This document shows, piece after piece, positions 10,201-18,840 of a stretch of DNA of 64,000 bases (position 1 is its first letter; every line of letters begins with the position of its first letter). The notes below the pieces were generated by a model. The model had not been told where the DNA came from. It was given only the letters and a program-made list of their open reading frames with translations, and ran no database searches. Source of the stretch: Hyphomicrobiales bacterium (lineage in GTDB: Bacteria > Pseudomonadota > Alphaproteobacteria > Rhizobiales > Rhizobiaceae); assembly GCA_900467745.1 (NCBI GenBank), contig UBQW01000016.1, positions 310,001 to 374,000 of the forward strand, given 5' to 3'. Position numbers and translations under genes: made by a program.

Positions 10201-13051
10201 CACCCTCGATCCACCGCAGACGCAAGGTGGCAGCCTGGAAATCACCCTGCAGGATGCGGCCGGCAATGCCTCTCAGGCCGCAACCCTACCGTTGACGGAT
10301 ATCCAGGCACCGGATGCAGTGACGGCGTTGATGGTAAGCGGCAATGGCCTGCAATTGACGGGTCTCGGCGAGGCCGGCGCGAAAGTGACCGTCACTGGGC
10401 CGACCGGCACTATCCTCGGGACGGCAACCGTCGGCGCCAACGGCACCTTCAGCGTTCCTCTTTCGCAGGAACAACTCGACGGACAAACGCTGACCGTGAT
10501 CCAGGCGGACGTCGCCGGCAACATTTCGACCGCCGCCACCGTGCTTGCTCCCGACCCGGGCGCTCCCGCAGCGCCCGATAACCTTGACGTGAACGACACT
10601 GGAACGGAGCTGACAGGTAGCGGCCTGGCCGGCACTACCGTTACCGTTTCGCGAGCCGACGGCACTGTGATCGCGACAGGAACGGTAGCGACCAACGGCA
10701 CCTTCGAGATAGCCCTCAATCCACCACAGGTCGATGGCGGCGATCTACGGGTCACCTTGACCGACGGTGGCGGAACATCGCAACCCGGAACGATTGGGAC
10801 GCCGGACCTGACCGCGCCCGACGCAGCCAGCAACCTTGCCGTCAACAGCGCGGGAACGGTGCTGACAGGCCGCGGCGAAGCGGGTGCGACGGTAACAGTC
10901 AAGAATGCGGCCGGCGATGAAGTCGGCACCGCAACGGTCGGCACAAACGGTGTCTTTACCGTGCCATTGTCGCCGTCCCAGGCCACCGGCGAAAATCTTT
11001 CCGTGGTGCTGGCCGACGCCGCAGGGAATGCATCGACGCCGGCAACGGCTGCGACCACGGACCTGACCGCCCCCGACGCGCCAGCCGGGCTTGGCGTCAA
11101 TGCGACGGGAACCTCGCTTTCAGGCACCGGCGAGGCCGGCGCCACCGTGACAGTGACGAATGCTGCCGGTGTGGTGGTCGGAACCGGCGTGGTCGCATCG
11201 AACGGGGCGTTCACGATCGGCCTCTCTCCCGCCCAGGTTACCGGGGCACCACTCGAAGTCGTGCAGCGGGATGCCAGCGGAAACACCTCGGCGCCGGGAG
11301 CCACGGGTACGCCTGATTTCGTGGCGCCAACTGCTCCAACTGATCTTGTGCTTGGCAGCGGCGGCTCGACCCTGTCGGGTCATGGCGAAGTCGGTGCGAC
11401 GGCGACGATCTTCAACGCGCTCGGCGTTGCGGTCGGAACAGCCCTTGTGGACGCCAGCGGCGCCTTCAGCGCCACGCTTTCGCCGGCACAGGCCGATGGC
11501 GGAGCGCTGACGGTCGTCCTCAAGGACGTCGCCGGCAACGCCTCCGATCCCGGCTCGATCGGAACCACGGATTTGCTGCCGCCCGACGCCCCCACCAGCC
11601 TTGCCGTCAACGCCTCGGGAACCGAGGTGACGGGTCACGGCGAGGCCGGATCGACCGTCAACATCGTGAATGCCAATGGAACCATTGTCGGCACTGGTCT
11701 GGTGGGTGTCGATGGGGCATTCAGCATCGGGCTGTCGCCGGCACAGGTCAATGGCGGGCAATTGGAGGTCACGCTGCATGACGCATCCGGAAACATCTCG
11801 CTTCCCACTGATATCCTCGCTCCTGGTCTGGATTTCAGTCTCTCCAACGCCAGCAACACGGCGTTTCTCGACCGCACGGTCACAGAGGTGCCCGAGGCGC
11901 AACCATCGACCGCGCACGACACGCAGTTCGACCTGCTGGGCCTGAACATCGGCACGCTGGCGAGCGTCAACCTCGGCTCAGCAAACCAGCCGGTCGTCAA
12001 CTTCGATCTCAGCCAGAACACCAATAACGTTTCCATCGACCTCGGCATCGCCGGACTTTTGCAGATTGGCGTGCTCAGCAGCTACACGGTCATCATCGAG
12101 CGTTTCCAAGGTGGCGCCTGGATTCGCCCCGGGGATCTCGGCAACCAGGTCCAGAACGGCATTCTCGCTCTTGATCTTCTCGGGCTGGGCGGCACGCATG
12201 GGACGATTGCGTTGCATGACATTCCTGCAGGCACCTATCGTGCAACGCTGGTGCCCGACGCCGGGGTCAATATCGGCGTCGCGCTGACCCGCGACATTTC
12301 CGTCGTGGCCACTGACCTGACCGAGCACGTAACGCTTGCTGTCGGAGAAAAGGCCACCGGCAACTTCATCGACAGCGCAGCGTCCGGATCAGGCGTCGAC
12401 GATTTGCAGATCGGCTCTGTCGCTTTTGGCGGACATGCGCATGCGATCGTCAATGGCAGCGTCAGCGTGGCTGGAAGCTTCGGCACGCTGGTGATCAACG
12501 CCGACGGAAGTTACACCTACACCCCCGATGCTGGCGTGGCGTCGGGCGGCACCGACCATTTCACCGTTACGGTGTTCGATCCCGACACGGGGAATGCGCT
12601 CAACGCTGATCTGAGCATAGGCGTTGGGGTGCACGATACGTCCACCGCCACGGCAGCAACGGCCGGGGTCATCAGCCTTGCCGTGGCAGATGGCGACGCA
12701 TTGGACGCAAGCCACGACAGCACGCATACGGCGGCTGAACAAAGAGCCGACACCACGCACGACACTGTGAGCACGACGCATGCCGCCGACGATGCGATGG
12801 CACACCCGGTCGCGGACGGCAGCGCCGCTCTCATCCCCGATCAGGGCGGACAGGAGATAGATCTGTCGGGCCTCGCCAGTCTGTCGCACGATGCCGGCGT
12901 CGCCAATGCCGCTGCGGCGCTTGCTCCAGCTGTCTCCGACACGCCAGCGCCGGTGATTACGGCCGAACCCGCAGTGTCGGCGCCGATCGACCCGTTCGAC
13001 CCGATCAAGCCTGACGACGACTTGGCATCACACAAGTTGCCGGTCGTGTAG
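7241..13051 (+). CDS. Giant Bap/LapF-type repetitive adhesin, type I secretion substrate
   Basis: The 1936-residue protein starts at ATG 7241, preceded by GAGGAG at 7-base spacing. Residues about 15-95 match the BapA-type prefix domain (KIVLERPSTVKLSLSPSDI, then a HLKDGHAIDIHGF strand). A Gly/Ala-rich hydrophobic stretch (about 110-140) and an Asp/Ser/Ala linker (about 146-172) follow. Then come 16 Ig-like repeats of about 85 residues, each with 'LTGxGEAGATVTVTNAAG' and 'GTFSVTLxPAQ' strands and an Asp-Ala-AGN motif. The last 400 residues hold a non-repeat domain, a VCBS/cadherin-like domain near 1730-1800 and an acidic C-terminus, the expected place of the secretion signal. It should be exported by the exporter encoded just downstream and mediate biofilm or root attachment. 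No LapG-type TAAG or PAAG cleavage site was clear. Confidence 0.9.
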   Translation: MVASVSDKVSGKTTTMAEDKIVLERPSTVKLSLSPSDIVSTTRSGNDLIIHLKDGHAIDIHGFYNSQGGEQSELLLQDPSGKVWIGDVTDAAGDIAFEPAGAVDQLVGAGAGTGAGSVLGIALPLALAAGGLAMAAGGGGGSSSGDDSDSDADSDADADADADSDSDSDGDTDPPSAATNLNVNGTGTALTGLGEAGAAVSITNAAGQVVGTGTVGANGVFSITLGPAQADGGALTVTLTDSAGNTSTAATVGTPDLIAPDQATGLATAQGGAVLTGHGEAGTSVTITDANGVTIGRGTVANDGSFSVTLSPAPTQGGAIGVVLTDAAGNKSVLATLNLIDHQAPDMPTGLLVNDAGTTVSGRGEPGTTVTVTNAAGVTLGSDTVNPNGTFTVVIDPAQTDGVPLTVVLTDAAGNHSLPGSVLAPDPDAPPAPTDLVVSALGTILTGEGTSGTTVKVTNAAGVVVGTGQVSEAGTFSITLAPPQTDGGDLHVVLSNLNGTSQPGIIASPDLIDPAAATNLDVNDAGTLLVGRGEPGATVTVKNAAGDAVATGTVLPNGTFVVSLAPAQANGGALQVTLTDAAGHNSPPAIVTTPDHLAPPAPSDLNVNATGTLLTGHGEAGTTAKVTTADGVLVGTGLVGADGTFSVTLNPGQADGRPLSVVLQDTAGNTSASQAIGTTDSSAPAAVSDLNVNGAGTVLTGHGEAGATATVTNAAGTVVGTATVSPGGLLTVGLSPAQADGSALTVTLTDPAGNQSATATVSTPDLTAPGQPTTLVVADDGKTLSGQGEPGAKVTVTAANDDPIGTATIGDDGHFSVALAPAPIDGSNLGVVVTDAAGNASAPVQVPSADLLEPDAPTNLSLNVSGTLLTGRGEAGATVVITNAAGEPVATGSVGPDGAFSITLNPAQASGDDLSVRLEDAAGNPSDAVSIATPDLTAPLAPSNVAVDITRAVLTGSGEAGATVTVKDADGVTVGTGLVGTNGTFTITLDPPQTQGGSLEITLQDAAGNASQAATLPLTDIQAPDAVTALMVSGNGLQLTGLGEAGAKVTVTGPTGTILGTATVGANGTFSVPLSQEQLDGQTLTVIQADVAGNISTAATVLAPDPGAPAAPDNLDVNDTGTELTGSGLAGTTVTVSRADGTVIATGTVATNGTFEIALNPPQVDGGDLRVTLTDGGGTSQPGTIGTPDLTAPDAASNLAVNSAGTVLTGRGEAGATVTVKNAAGDEVGTATVGTNGVFTVPLSPSQATGENLSVVLADAAGNASTPATAATTDLTAPDAPAGLGVNATGTSLSGTGEAGATVTVTNAAGVVVGTGVVASNGAFTIGLSPAQVTGAPLEVVQRDASGNTSAPGATGTPDFVAPTAPTDLVLGSGGSTLSGHGEVGATATIFNALGVAVGTALVDASGAFSATLSPAQADGGALTVVLKDVAGNASDPGSIGTTDLLPPDAPTSLAVNASGTEVTGHGEAGSTVNIVNANGTIVGTGLVGVDGAFSIGLSPAQVNGGQLEVTLHDASGNISLPTDILAPGLDFSLSNASNTAFLDRTVTEVPEAQPSTAHDTQFDLLGLNIGTLASVNLGSANQPVVNFDLSQNTNNVSIDLGIAGLLQIGVLSSYTVIIERFQGGAWIRPGDLGNQVQNGILALDLLGLGGTHGTIALHDIPAGTYRATLVPDAGVNIGVALTRDISVVATDLTEHVTLAVGEKATGNFIDSAASGSGVDDLQIGSVAFGGHAHAIVNGSVSVAGSFGTLVINADGSYTYTPDAGVASGGTDHFTVTVFDPDTGNALNADLSIGVGVHDTSTATAATAGVISLAVADGDALDASHDSTHTAAEQRADTTHDTVSTTHAADDAMAHPVADGSAALIPDQGGQEIDLSGLASLSHDAGVANAAAALAPAVSDTPAPVITAEPAVSAPIDPFDPIKPDDDLASHKLPVV
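7676..7756 (+). repeat. Asp/Ser/Ala low-complexity linker coding sequence
   Basis: Alternating GAC/GAT, TCT/TCC and GCG/GCC codons encode a run of D-S and D-A dipeptides between the prefix domain and the Ig-like repeats. It is likely a flexible acidic or calcium-binding spacer. Confidence 0.7.
7757..11823 (+). repeat. 16 tandem Ig-like repeats, about 254 bp each
   Basis: Counting the conserved unit starts (LIAPDQATGL, HQAPDMPTGL, LTAPDAASNL and so on) gives 16 units of about 84-85 codons. The DNA copies have diverged at most third positions, so the array is old rather than freshly amplified. Confidence 0.85.
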
Positions 13052-13070
13052 AAGGCTCGGGAGATCTGCG

Positions 13071-15377
13071 ATGGACGTGACAAACAACAGAGCGACCGAG
13101 CGCGGCACCCCTCAGGCCACCGGTGAACACAGCCATCCCGTCGGACCACAGTCGGCGCGAACGGACCCTACTGCGGCACCGAACGACGTGCGTGCTCTGC
13201 GCTGGATCGAGGTAACGGGGCTGCTCGCCAGCCACTACGGTATTGCCCACTCACGATCGGCCAACAGCTATCTGCCCATCATGCAGGAGCCGACGGCCGG
13301 ATTGCGTCGGATCGAAAAGCTGGCGCGCCGCTTCGGCCTCGACGTCAAGCCGGTGGAGCCTGTTGAGAGCGGCATCACCCGCCGGCGGCTGCCGATGCTT
13401 CTCGAGCTCACCGACGGCTCGGTCGGCCTGATCACCGAGCTTGGCGACGGTGAGGCGAAGATCACCTTCGCGGAGGATAACGGCCAGTGGACATGGATTC
13501 CGCTCACGCATCTCAAGGACGGCATTGCGCATCTGCTGGTCGCCCGCGATACGCGCACCCGCACGGACGAGCGTGTCGATGCCTATATCGCGCCGGACAC
13601 GCATGGCTGGTTTCGAAAGCTCGCCCTGGACGACCTGCGCCCCTACGGCTACGTGCTGCTCGCATCCCTCGTTGCCAACGCGATGTCGGTGACCGGCGTC
13701 CTGTTCTCGATGCAGGTCTATGACCGCGTCGTGCCGGCCAACTCCATGAGTACGCTGATCGTCCTCTTCATCGGTGTCATGCTGGCGATCGTATTCGATT
13801 TCATCATGCGCAAAATCAGGACGCTCATCATCGACATTCTCGGTAAGCGCGCGGATATCAAGATTTCGGACGTGGTCTTCGGGCACGCGCTGCGGGTGCG
13901 CAATCAGAACCGGCCCAAGGCGACGGGTACGTTCATCGCGCAGCTACGCGACCTTGAGCAGGTGCGTGACCTCTTCACATCGACGACGGTCGCCGCGATT
14001 GCCGACCTGCCGTTTTTTTTCGTGTTTCTGGCTCTGATGGCGCTGATCGGCGGCTGGCTCGCGGCTATTCCGGCGGTTGCTCTCATCTTGATGATCGCGC
14101 CCGGGCTGCTTGCTCAACGCAAGCTGAAACAATGCGCCGGCCAGGCCATGCGCGAGGCTTCCCTGCGCAATGCCATGCTAGTCGAAGCCGTCCAGGGTAT
14201 CGAGGATATCAAGGCCCTGCAGGCAGAAGGCGTTTTCCAGGAGAAATGGAACAGCTTCAACAATGCCAGTGCCGATGCGCAGGTCCGCCTGCGCTACATC
14301 ACCAGCATCCTCACCGGCTGGGGCCACAGCGTCCAGACGGGCGTTTTCGCCGTCATCGTCTTTTGCGGCGCGCCGATCGTAATGAAGGGAGACATGAGCA
14401 CCGGTTCGCTTGTTGCATGCTCCATCCTCGGTTCGCGGATGATGGCGCCGATGGCGCAACTGACCCAGGTTCTCAGCCGCTTCCAGCATGCCAAGATCGG
14501 GCTTCACAGCCTCAACATGATCATGAAAATGCCTGTCGACCACCCGCCGGCCGAGACCCGTTTATCGGTCGGCTCGCTGCTTGGCCAATACCAGTTCCGC
14601 AATACGCAGTATTACTACGGACAGCCCTCTGGCAAACCCGCTTTGTCACTGACGGAGCTCAAGATCGACGCGGGAGAAACTGTCGCCCTCCTCGGCAAGA
14701 ACGGCGCTGGCAAATCGACGCTGCTCCAGGCACTTTCCGGCCAGATCGAGCCGGCATCGGGCGAGGTGCTGATCGACAGCCTGGCGATGGAACAGATAGA
14801 CCCCAATGACCTCAGGCGCGAAGTCGGCCTACTGACCCAGAATTCGCGGCTGTTTCACGGCACAATCCGCGAAAATGTTCTTCTGGGCGCACAAAGCGCG
14901 TCGCAGCAGGCCGTTCTCGAAGCGTTGCAGATGACGGGCGCCGACGATTTCATCCGCACGATGCCGAAGGGCTTGGATCATTTGATCGACGAAGGCGGGC
15001 GCGGACTGTCGGGCGGCCAACAACAGGCGCTGCTTTTGTCACGCCTGCTGATCCGCAACCCATCAGTGGTCCTGCTGGACGAGCCGACGGCCTCGATGGA
15101 CGAGACGACGGAACGCCTTTTCATACGTCGCTTCGCGGTCTGGTGCCGCGGTAAGACAGTGGTGATTGCCACACACCGGATGCGCGTCCTCGACTTGATC
15201 GACCGTATCGTGGCGCTCGACAAGGGCCGCGTCGTCGTAGACGCGCCGAAAGAAGAGGCGCTCCGGTTGTTAAGGGGAGAACCAGCGACGTATCCGCCGG
15301 AAAGCGCGCTCGGCCAGCGCCAAAGGCTCGAACAGGCTTTCGAACAACACCCGTCGCACGGGAGCGGCACGCCATGA
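13071..15377 (+). CDS. Type I secretion ABC exporter (LapB-like, inactive C39-like domain)
   Basis: The 768-residue protein has three parts. The N-terminal 180 residues resemble a C39 peptidase domain but lack a catalytic Cys near the start (ASHYGIAHSRSANSYLP), as in exporters of RTX and giant adhesins. A six-helix ABC membrane domain spans about 195-470. The nucleotide-binding domain has Walker A GKNGAGKST near 542-550, signature LSGGQQQ near 646 and Walker B VVLLDEPTAS near 667. It begins 19 bases after the adhesin stop and overlaps the HlyD gene by ATGA, so it is co-translated with its adaptor and most probably exports the adhesin. Confidence 0.92.
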   Translation: MDVTNNRATERGTPQATGEHSHPVGPQSARTDPTAAPNDVRALRWIEVTGLLASHYGIAHSRSANSYLPIMQEPTAGLRRIEKLARRFGLDVKPVEPVESGITRRRLPMLLELTDGSVGLITELGDGEAKITFAEDNGQWTWIPLTHLKDGIAHLLVARDTRTRTDERVDAYIAPDTHGWFRKLALDDLRPYGYVLLASLVANAMSVTGVLFSMQVYDRVVPANSMSTLIVLFIGVMLAIVFDFIMRKIRTLIIDILGKRADIKISDVVFGHALRVRNQNRPKATGTFIAQLRDLEQVRDLFTSTTVAAIADLPFFFVFLALMALIGGWLAAIPAVALILMIAPGLLAQRKLKQCAGQAMREASLRNAMLVEAVQGIEDIKALQAEGVFQEKWNSFNNASADAQVRLRYITSILTGWGHSVQTGVFAVIVFCGAPIVMKGDMSTGSLVACSILGSRMMAPMAQLTQVLSRFQHAKIGLHSLNMIMKMPVDHPPAETRLSVGSLLGQYQFRNTQYYYGQPSGKPALSLTELKIDAGETVALLGKNGAGKSTLLQALSGQIEPASGEVLIDSLAMEQIDPNDLRREVGLLTQNSRLFHGTIRENVLLGAQSASQQAVLEALQMTGADDFIRTMPKGLDHLIDEGGRGLSGGQQQALLLSRLLIRNPSVVLLDEPTASMDETTERLFIRRFAVWCRGKTVVIATHRMRVLDLIDRIVALDKGRVVVDAPKEEALRLLRGEPATYPPESALGQRQRLEQAFEQHPSHGSGTP

Positions 15378-16570
15378 GCACATCCTTCTCTCGCGCCATC
15401 GACGATAGCTGGCACTTCGGCGGCGACGACGCGATGCGCCTTTCGGGCGCCATCAGGGTCGTCAAGCTGCTCGCGCTCATCCTCGTCATCGGGGTTGTCT
15501 GGGCGAACTACTCTGTTCTCGACGAAGTCTCGACCGGGGACGGCAAGGTGGTTCCGATCCGCCGCGAGCAGGTGATCCAATCGCTGGAAGGCGGGATCGT
15601 CTCAACGCTAATGGTGCAGGAAAACCAGATCGTCGAGGCAGGGCAGCTGCTGGCGCAGCTCGACCCGACGATCACCGAGTCTGCCGTGGGTGAATCGACG
15701 GCCAAGTACCGCGCCGCCTTGGCGAGTGCGGCGCGGTTGACGGCCGAGGTGAACCAGGCACCTCTCAGCTTTCCGAAGGAGCTCAACGATTATCCCGACC
15801 TAACCGCCACAGAGACCAAGCTCTACGAGGCTCGCCAGGGAAATCTGAAGGAAACGTTGCGGTGGATCAACGAAGCCCTGGGACTGATCCATCAGGAGCT
15901 CAGTGTGAACGAAGGGCTCACCAAGATGGGAGCTGCCAGCAGCGTTGAGATTATCCGGTTGAAGCGCGAACAAGCCGAACTCGAACTCAAGAAGGTCGAG
16001 GTCGAGACGCAGTACATCGTCGAGGCGCGCGAACAGCTTTCCAAGGCGAACGCCGATGTCGCATCGCTTCGATCGGTCATCAAGGGACGCACCGACAGCC
16101 TCTCGCGGCTGACCCTGCGCTCGCCCGTTCGCGGCATCGTCAAAAATGTCGAGGTGTCCACGATCGGTGGTGTCGTGCCGCCAAACGGCAAGCTGATGGA
16201 CATCATACCGCTCGGCGACCAATTGATGATCGAAGCGCGCATGTCGCCGCGCGACATCGCCTTCGTCCACCCCGATCAGCGCGCGACAGTGAAGATCACC
16301 GCATATGACTACGCCATTTATGGTGGCTTGGACGGCAAGGTGGTAACGATCTCGCCCGACACGATCCAGGATGAGGTCGATCCCAAGATCTATTATTACC
16401 GGGTCTTCGTGAAGACGGACAAAGACGCACTGAGAAACGGCGCCGGCAAGGAGTTTCCGATCTCGCCTGGAATGATCGCCACCGTCGATATCCATACGGG
16501 TGAGAAGAGCGTACTCGACTACCTGATCAAGCCGTTCAACAAAGCGCGCGAAGCCATGCGGGAACGCTGA
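15374..16570 (+). CDS. HlyD-family type I secretion membrane fusion protein
   Basis: The 398-residue protein has a short cytoplasmic N-terminus, one transmembrane helix at about 34-52 (LLALILVIGVVWANYSVL), a lipoyl-like strand pair around RREQVIQSLEGG, two long coiled-coil helices at about 100-250, and the returning lipoyl and beta-barrel region with the LTLRSPVRGIVKN motif. It starts in the ATGA overlap with the exporter gene. It should bridge the inner-membrane exporter to the TolC-like channel. Confidence 0.92.
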   Translation: MSTSFSRAIDDSWHFGGDDAMRLSGAIRVVKLLALILVIGVVWANYSVLDEVSTGDGKVVPIRREQVIQSLEGGIVSTLMVQENQIVEAGQLLAQLDPTITESAVGESTAKYRAALASAARLTAEVNQAPLSFPKELNDYPDLTATETKLYEARQGNLKETLRWINEALGLIHQELSVNEGLTKMGAASSVEIIRLKREQAELELKKVEVETQYIVEAREQLSKANADVASLRSVIKGRTDSLSRLTLRSPVRGIVKNVEVSTIGGVVPPNGKLMDIIPLGDQLMIEARMSPRDIAFVHPDQRATVKITAYDYAIYGGLDGKVVTISPDTIQDEVDPKIYYYRVFVKTDKDALRNGAGKEFPISPGMIATVDIHTGEKSVLDYLIKPFNKAREAMRER

Positions 16571-16573
16571 CGC

Positions 16574-18307
16574 ATGAGCTCGAAAGCGATAGCGGCAGGC
16601 GATCTGGCGGGTTTGCGCGAGCACGTTCGCGCAAACCGGCAGGAATTGCCCCATCCCTATCCCACGGTCGTGTTGTTCTTCTCGTTCACCGACGGAAGCG
16701 AGCGGGCGGTGGTGACAACGGTAAGCGACGCAGACTTCGATGCCGCCTGGAACATCGGCGTTGACAGGGTGATGGATCTGCGTCGACGCCTGATTGGTGA
16801 TCGTTTCTGGCTGCGCGTCGATTGGCCGATGGCAGTGGCGCCCTCGTCACTTGCAGCGCTGGGCACGATCCTGGCTCAAACCAAGCGCAATTACTTTCGC
16901 TTCGGTCTGAGCCTGGACGAAAGGTTCGAGCGGGCGTTCATCGAACAGGAGCTGAACGCCAATGCCATGCTCGACCGCGGCGCTGGCGAAGCCATGGCAG
17001 GCATCAACGAACCCAACTTCAGCACCTATGCGCGTCGCCGCTTTCCCGACCGCCCGTCTCCCCGTCTCGACGATGCGACGCCCGTCCACATTTTCACATC
17101 GAAAGGTGTGTTCTTTGACGGCGATCTGATCCACGATCTCTACCCGACCGGCCGCAATGCTGGCCGGCGGGTCGTGGAGCGCCTCACGGTTCCAATGGTG
17201 ACATCGCTCATTGACGACGGAGCCGACTATCTGGCGCGGCAAGTCGACCGGGCGGGACGCTTCCACTACGGCTTTCACGCCGCCTTCGGCCGCCGTATCG
17301 AAAACTACAATGCACTCAGGCACGCCAGCACGACCTATGCCATGGTCGAAGCGCTTGCGGTCACCGACAGCACGATCCTGGCGGAGGCGATCAAGCGATC
17401 CCTCTACTTCATGGTCTCCACGCTGATCCGGGATGTGATGCTGCCCGACGGAACGAAGGCTGCATTCCTGGTGGAAGCCGATGGCGAGATCAAGCTCGGC
17501 GGCAACGCAGCCGCGATCATCGCACTTGTCGAGCACGCAAGAGTGAGCGGCGATCGCGGCCATCTTGCGCTGATGCATCGTCTGGCGGCAGGCCTGTGTT
17601 TCATGCAAGACCGGGAAAGTGGCGGCTTCCGCCACGTTTTGCATTATCCGAGCCTGTGCACCAAGCAGGCCTTTCGCATCGTCTATTACGATGGCGAAGC
17701 GGTTTTGGCACTTCTGCGTCTATACGATCTGACGGCGGACACGAGTTTGTTAACGGCAGCGCGCGCGGCCTTCGATACGTTCATCGACGCCGGCCACGCC
17801 CGACACCATGATCACTGGCTGGCCTACTGCGCCAGGGACCTCACGCATCACTGCCCCGAGGAGCGCTACTACCGCTTCGCAATCGACAATATTGCTGACC
17901 ACCTGGATTTCGTTTCGCGGCGCCTCACCACCTTTCCTACACTGCTCGAACTGATGATGGCGACCCGTGAGGTCTTCGCCCGCTTGGAAAGGGACCCGAA
18001 ACACGGACATCTTCTCGCATGCGTGGATCTCGGTGCGTTCGATAAAGCGCTCACGCGGCGCGCGTATCATCTTCTCAACGGCCACTTCTGGCCCGAACTT
18101 GCCATGGACATGCAAGAGCCCGACCGGGTCGCTGGCTCATTCTTCATTCGTCACCACGCGTTTCGAACACGGATCGACGATGTCGAGCACTATCTTTCCG
18201 GTTTCATTGCGTATCGCCGGCACCTGGTGGCTCAAGACGAACACCAGGACGACGAACCATTGGCTGTCGCCAAATGGCAACAGTCGCGGCTGCGCACGAC
18301 GCAGTAA
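16574..18307 (+). CDS. Unrecognised 577-residue cytoplasmic protein of the adhesin secretion operon
   Basis: I cannot assign a family. It starts three bases after the HlyD stop, so it is translated with the secretion genes. It has no signal peptide or membrane helix. The first 150 residues look like a small alpha/beta domain (PTVVLFFSFTDGSERAVVTT). From about 210 to 560 it is rich in paired helices with motifs such as ENYNALRHASTTYAM, GGNAAAIIALVEHA and YYDGEAVLALLRLYD, repeated at 40-60-residue spacing. That pattern fits an (alpha/alpha)6 toroid as in epimerases, lanthionine cyclases and unsaturated glucuronyl hydrolases. Several His residues and HHCPEERYYRFA could be a metal or active site. 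A role in modifying the adhesin or a linked polysaccharide is inference. Confidence 0.75.
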   Translation: MSSKAIAAGDLAGLREHVRANRQELPHPYPTVVLFFSFTDGSERAVVTTVSDADFDAAWNIGVDRVMDLRRRLIGDRFWLRVDWPMAVAPSSLAALGTILAQTKRNYFRFGLSLDERFERAFIEQELNANAMLDRGAGEAMAGINEPNFSTYARRRFPDRPSPRLDDATPVHIFTSKGVFFDGDLIHDLYPTGRNAGRRVVERLTVPMVTSLIDDGADYLARQVDRAGRFHYGFHAAFGRRIENYNALRHASTTYAMVEALAVTDSTILAEAIKRSLYFMVSTLIRDVMLPDGTKAAFLVEADGEIKLGGNAAAIIALVEHARVSGDRGHLALMHRLAAGLCFMQDRESGGFRHVLHYPSLCTKQAFRIVYYDGEAVLALLRLYDLTADTSLLTAARAAFDTFIDAGHARHHDHWLAYCARDLTHHCPEERYYRFAIDNIADHLDFVSRRLTTFPTLLELMMATREVFARLERDPKHGHLLACVDLGAFDKALTRRAYHLLNGHFWPELAMDMQEPDRVAGSFFIRHHAFRTRIDDVEHYLSGFIAYRRHLVAQDEHQDDEPLAVAKWQQSRLRTTQ

Positions 18308-18390
18308 GACGCAAACACAATGACATTTCTCGTTCGCGCCCTAAGATTCATTCAACCAGAAAGTGATTAAAACCTAGGGAGCCTTCGCGC

Positions 18391-18840
18391 ATGCTGAAAA
18401 CTGGAGCCGTTCTACTTTCGCTTCTAAGTCCCACTCTGGCCCTGGCAGAAGGGCGAAGCGTGGAGATCGATGGGGGGCAGGTCAGCACACCGGTGGGCCT
18501 AACTGTGCAAGTCAAGTCGGTGACGCTCGGCGAGGATGCGACGACAGTGCGGGTGCTCGCCAGCTTCGACAGCCATCAGACGAACTTCATCAACATGAAC
18601 GACGACGAGAACGCCTTTCTCGCCTGGGGCGACGGAGCCGACCAGAAACTTCACCTGAGACAGATCACTGATAATAAATGGATGCGCATTTCCAACGGCC
18701 AGACGATGGAAGGCGACCTTGTATTCCCGGGAAAAATCCCAACAGGAACCGAACGCCTGACGCTCGTTTTCAACCCCGGTAAAACCGGCGAGGACACCAG
18801 CGCACCTGGCGTGACGCTTCCGCTGGATCTTGCGCCGTGA
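18391..18840 (+). CDS. Secreted beta-rich protein of the secretion locus, unknown function
   Basis: The 149-residue protein has a clear signal peptide (MLKTGAVLLSLLSPTLALA, cleavage before EGRS). The mature part alternates short hydrophobic strands (TVQVKSVTLGEDATTVRVLASFDS and RLTLVFNPG), suggesting an Ig-like or DUF4352-like beta-sandwich. AGGGAG lies upstream of the ATG. The stop overlaps the next gene's GTG start (GTGA), so it is coupled to the OmpA-domain protein. Confidence 0.75.
   Translation: MLKTGAVLLSLLSPTLALAEGRSVEIDGGQVSTPVGLTVQVKSVTLGEDATTVRVLASFDSHQTNFINMNDDENAFLAWGDGADQKLHLRQITDNKWMRISNGQTMEGDLVFPGKIPTGTERLTLVFNPGKTGEDTSAPGVTLPLDLAP

Noticed and set aside
10273-11304. Long reverse-strand frame (343 codons) inside the adhesin gene, and similar ones at 8741-9775
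   Set aside because: They are shadows of the repeat-coding strand in GC-rich sequence, with low-complexity products and no ribosome binding sites.
7757-11823. CRISPR array or DNA satellite
   Set aside because: The 254-base units are protein-coding Ig-like repeats with diverged third positions and no spacers.
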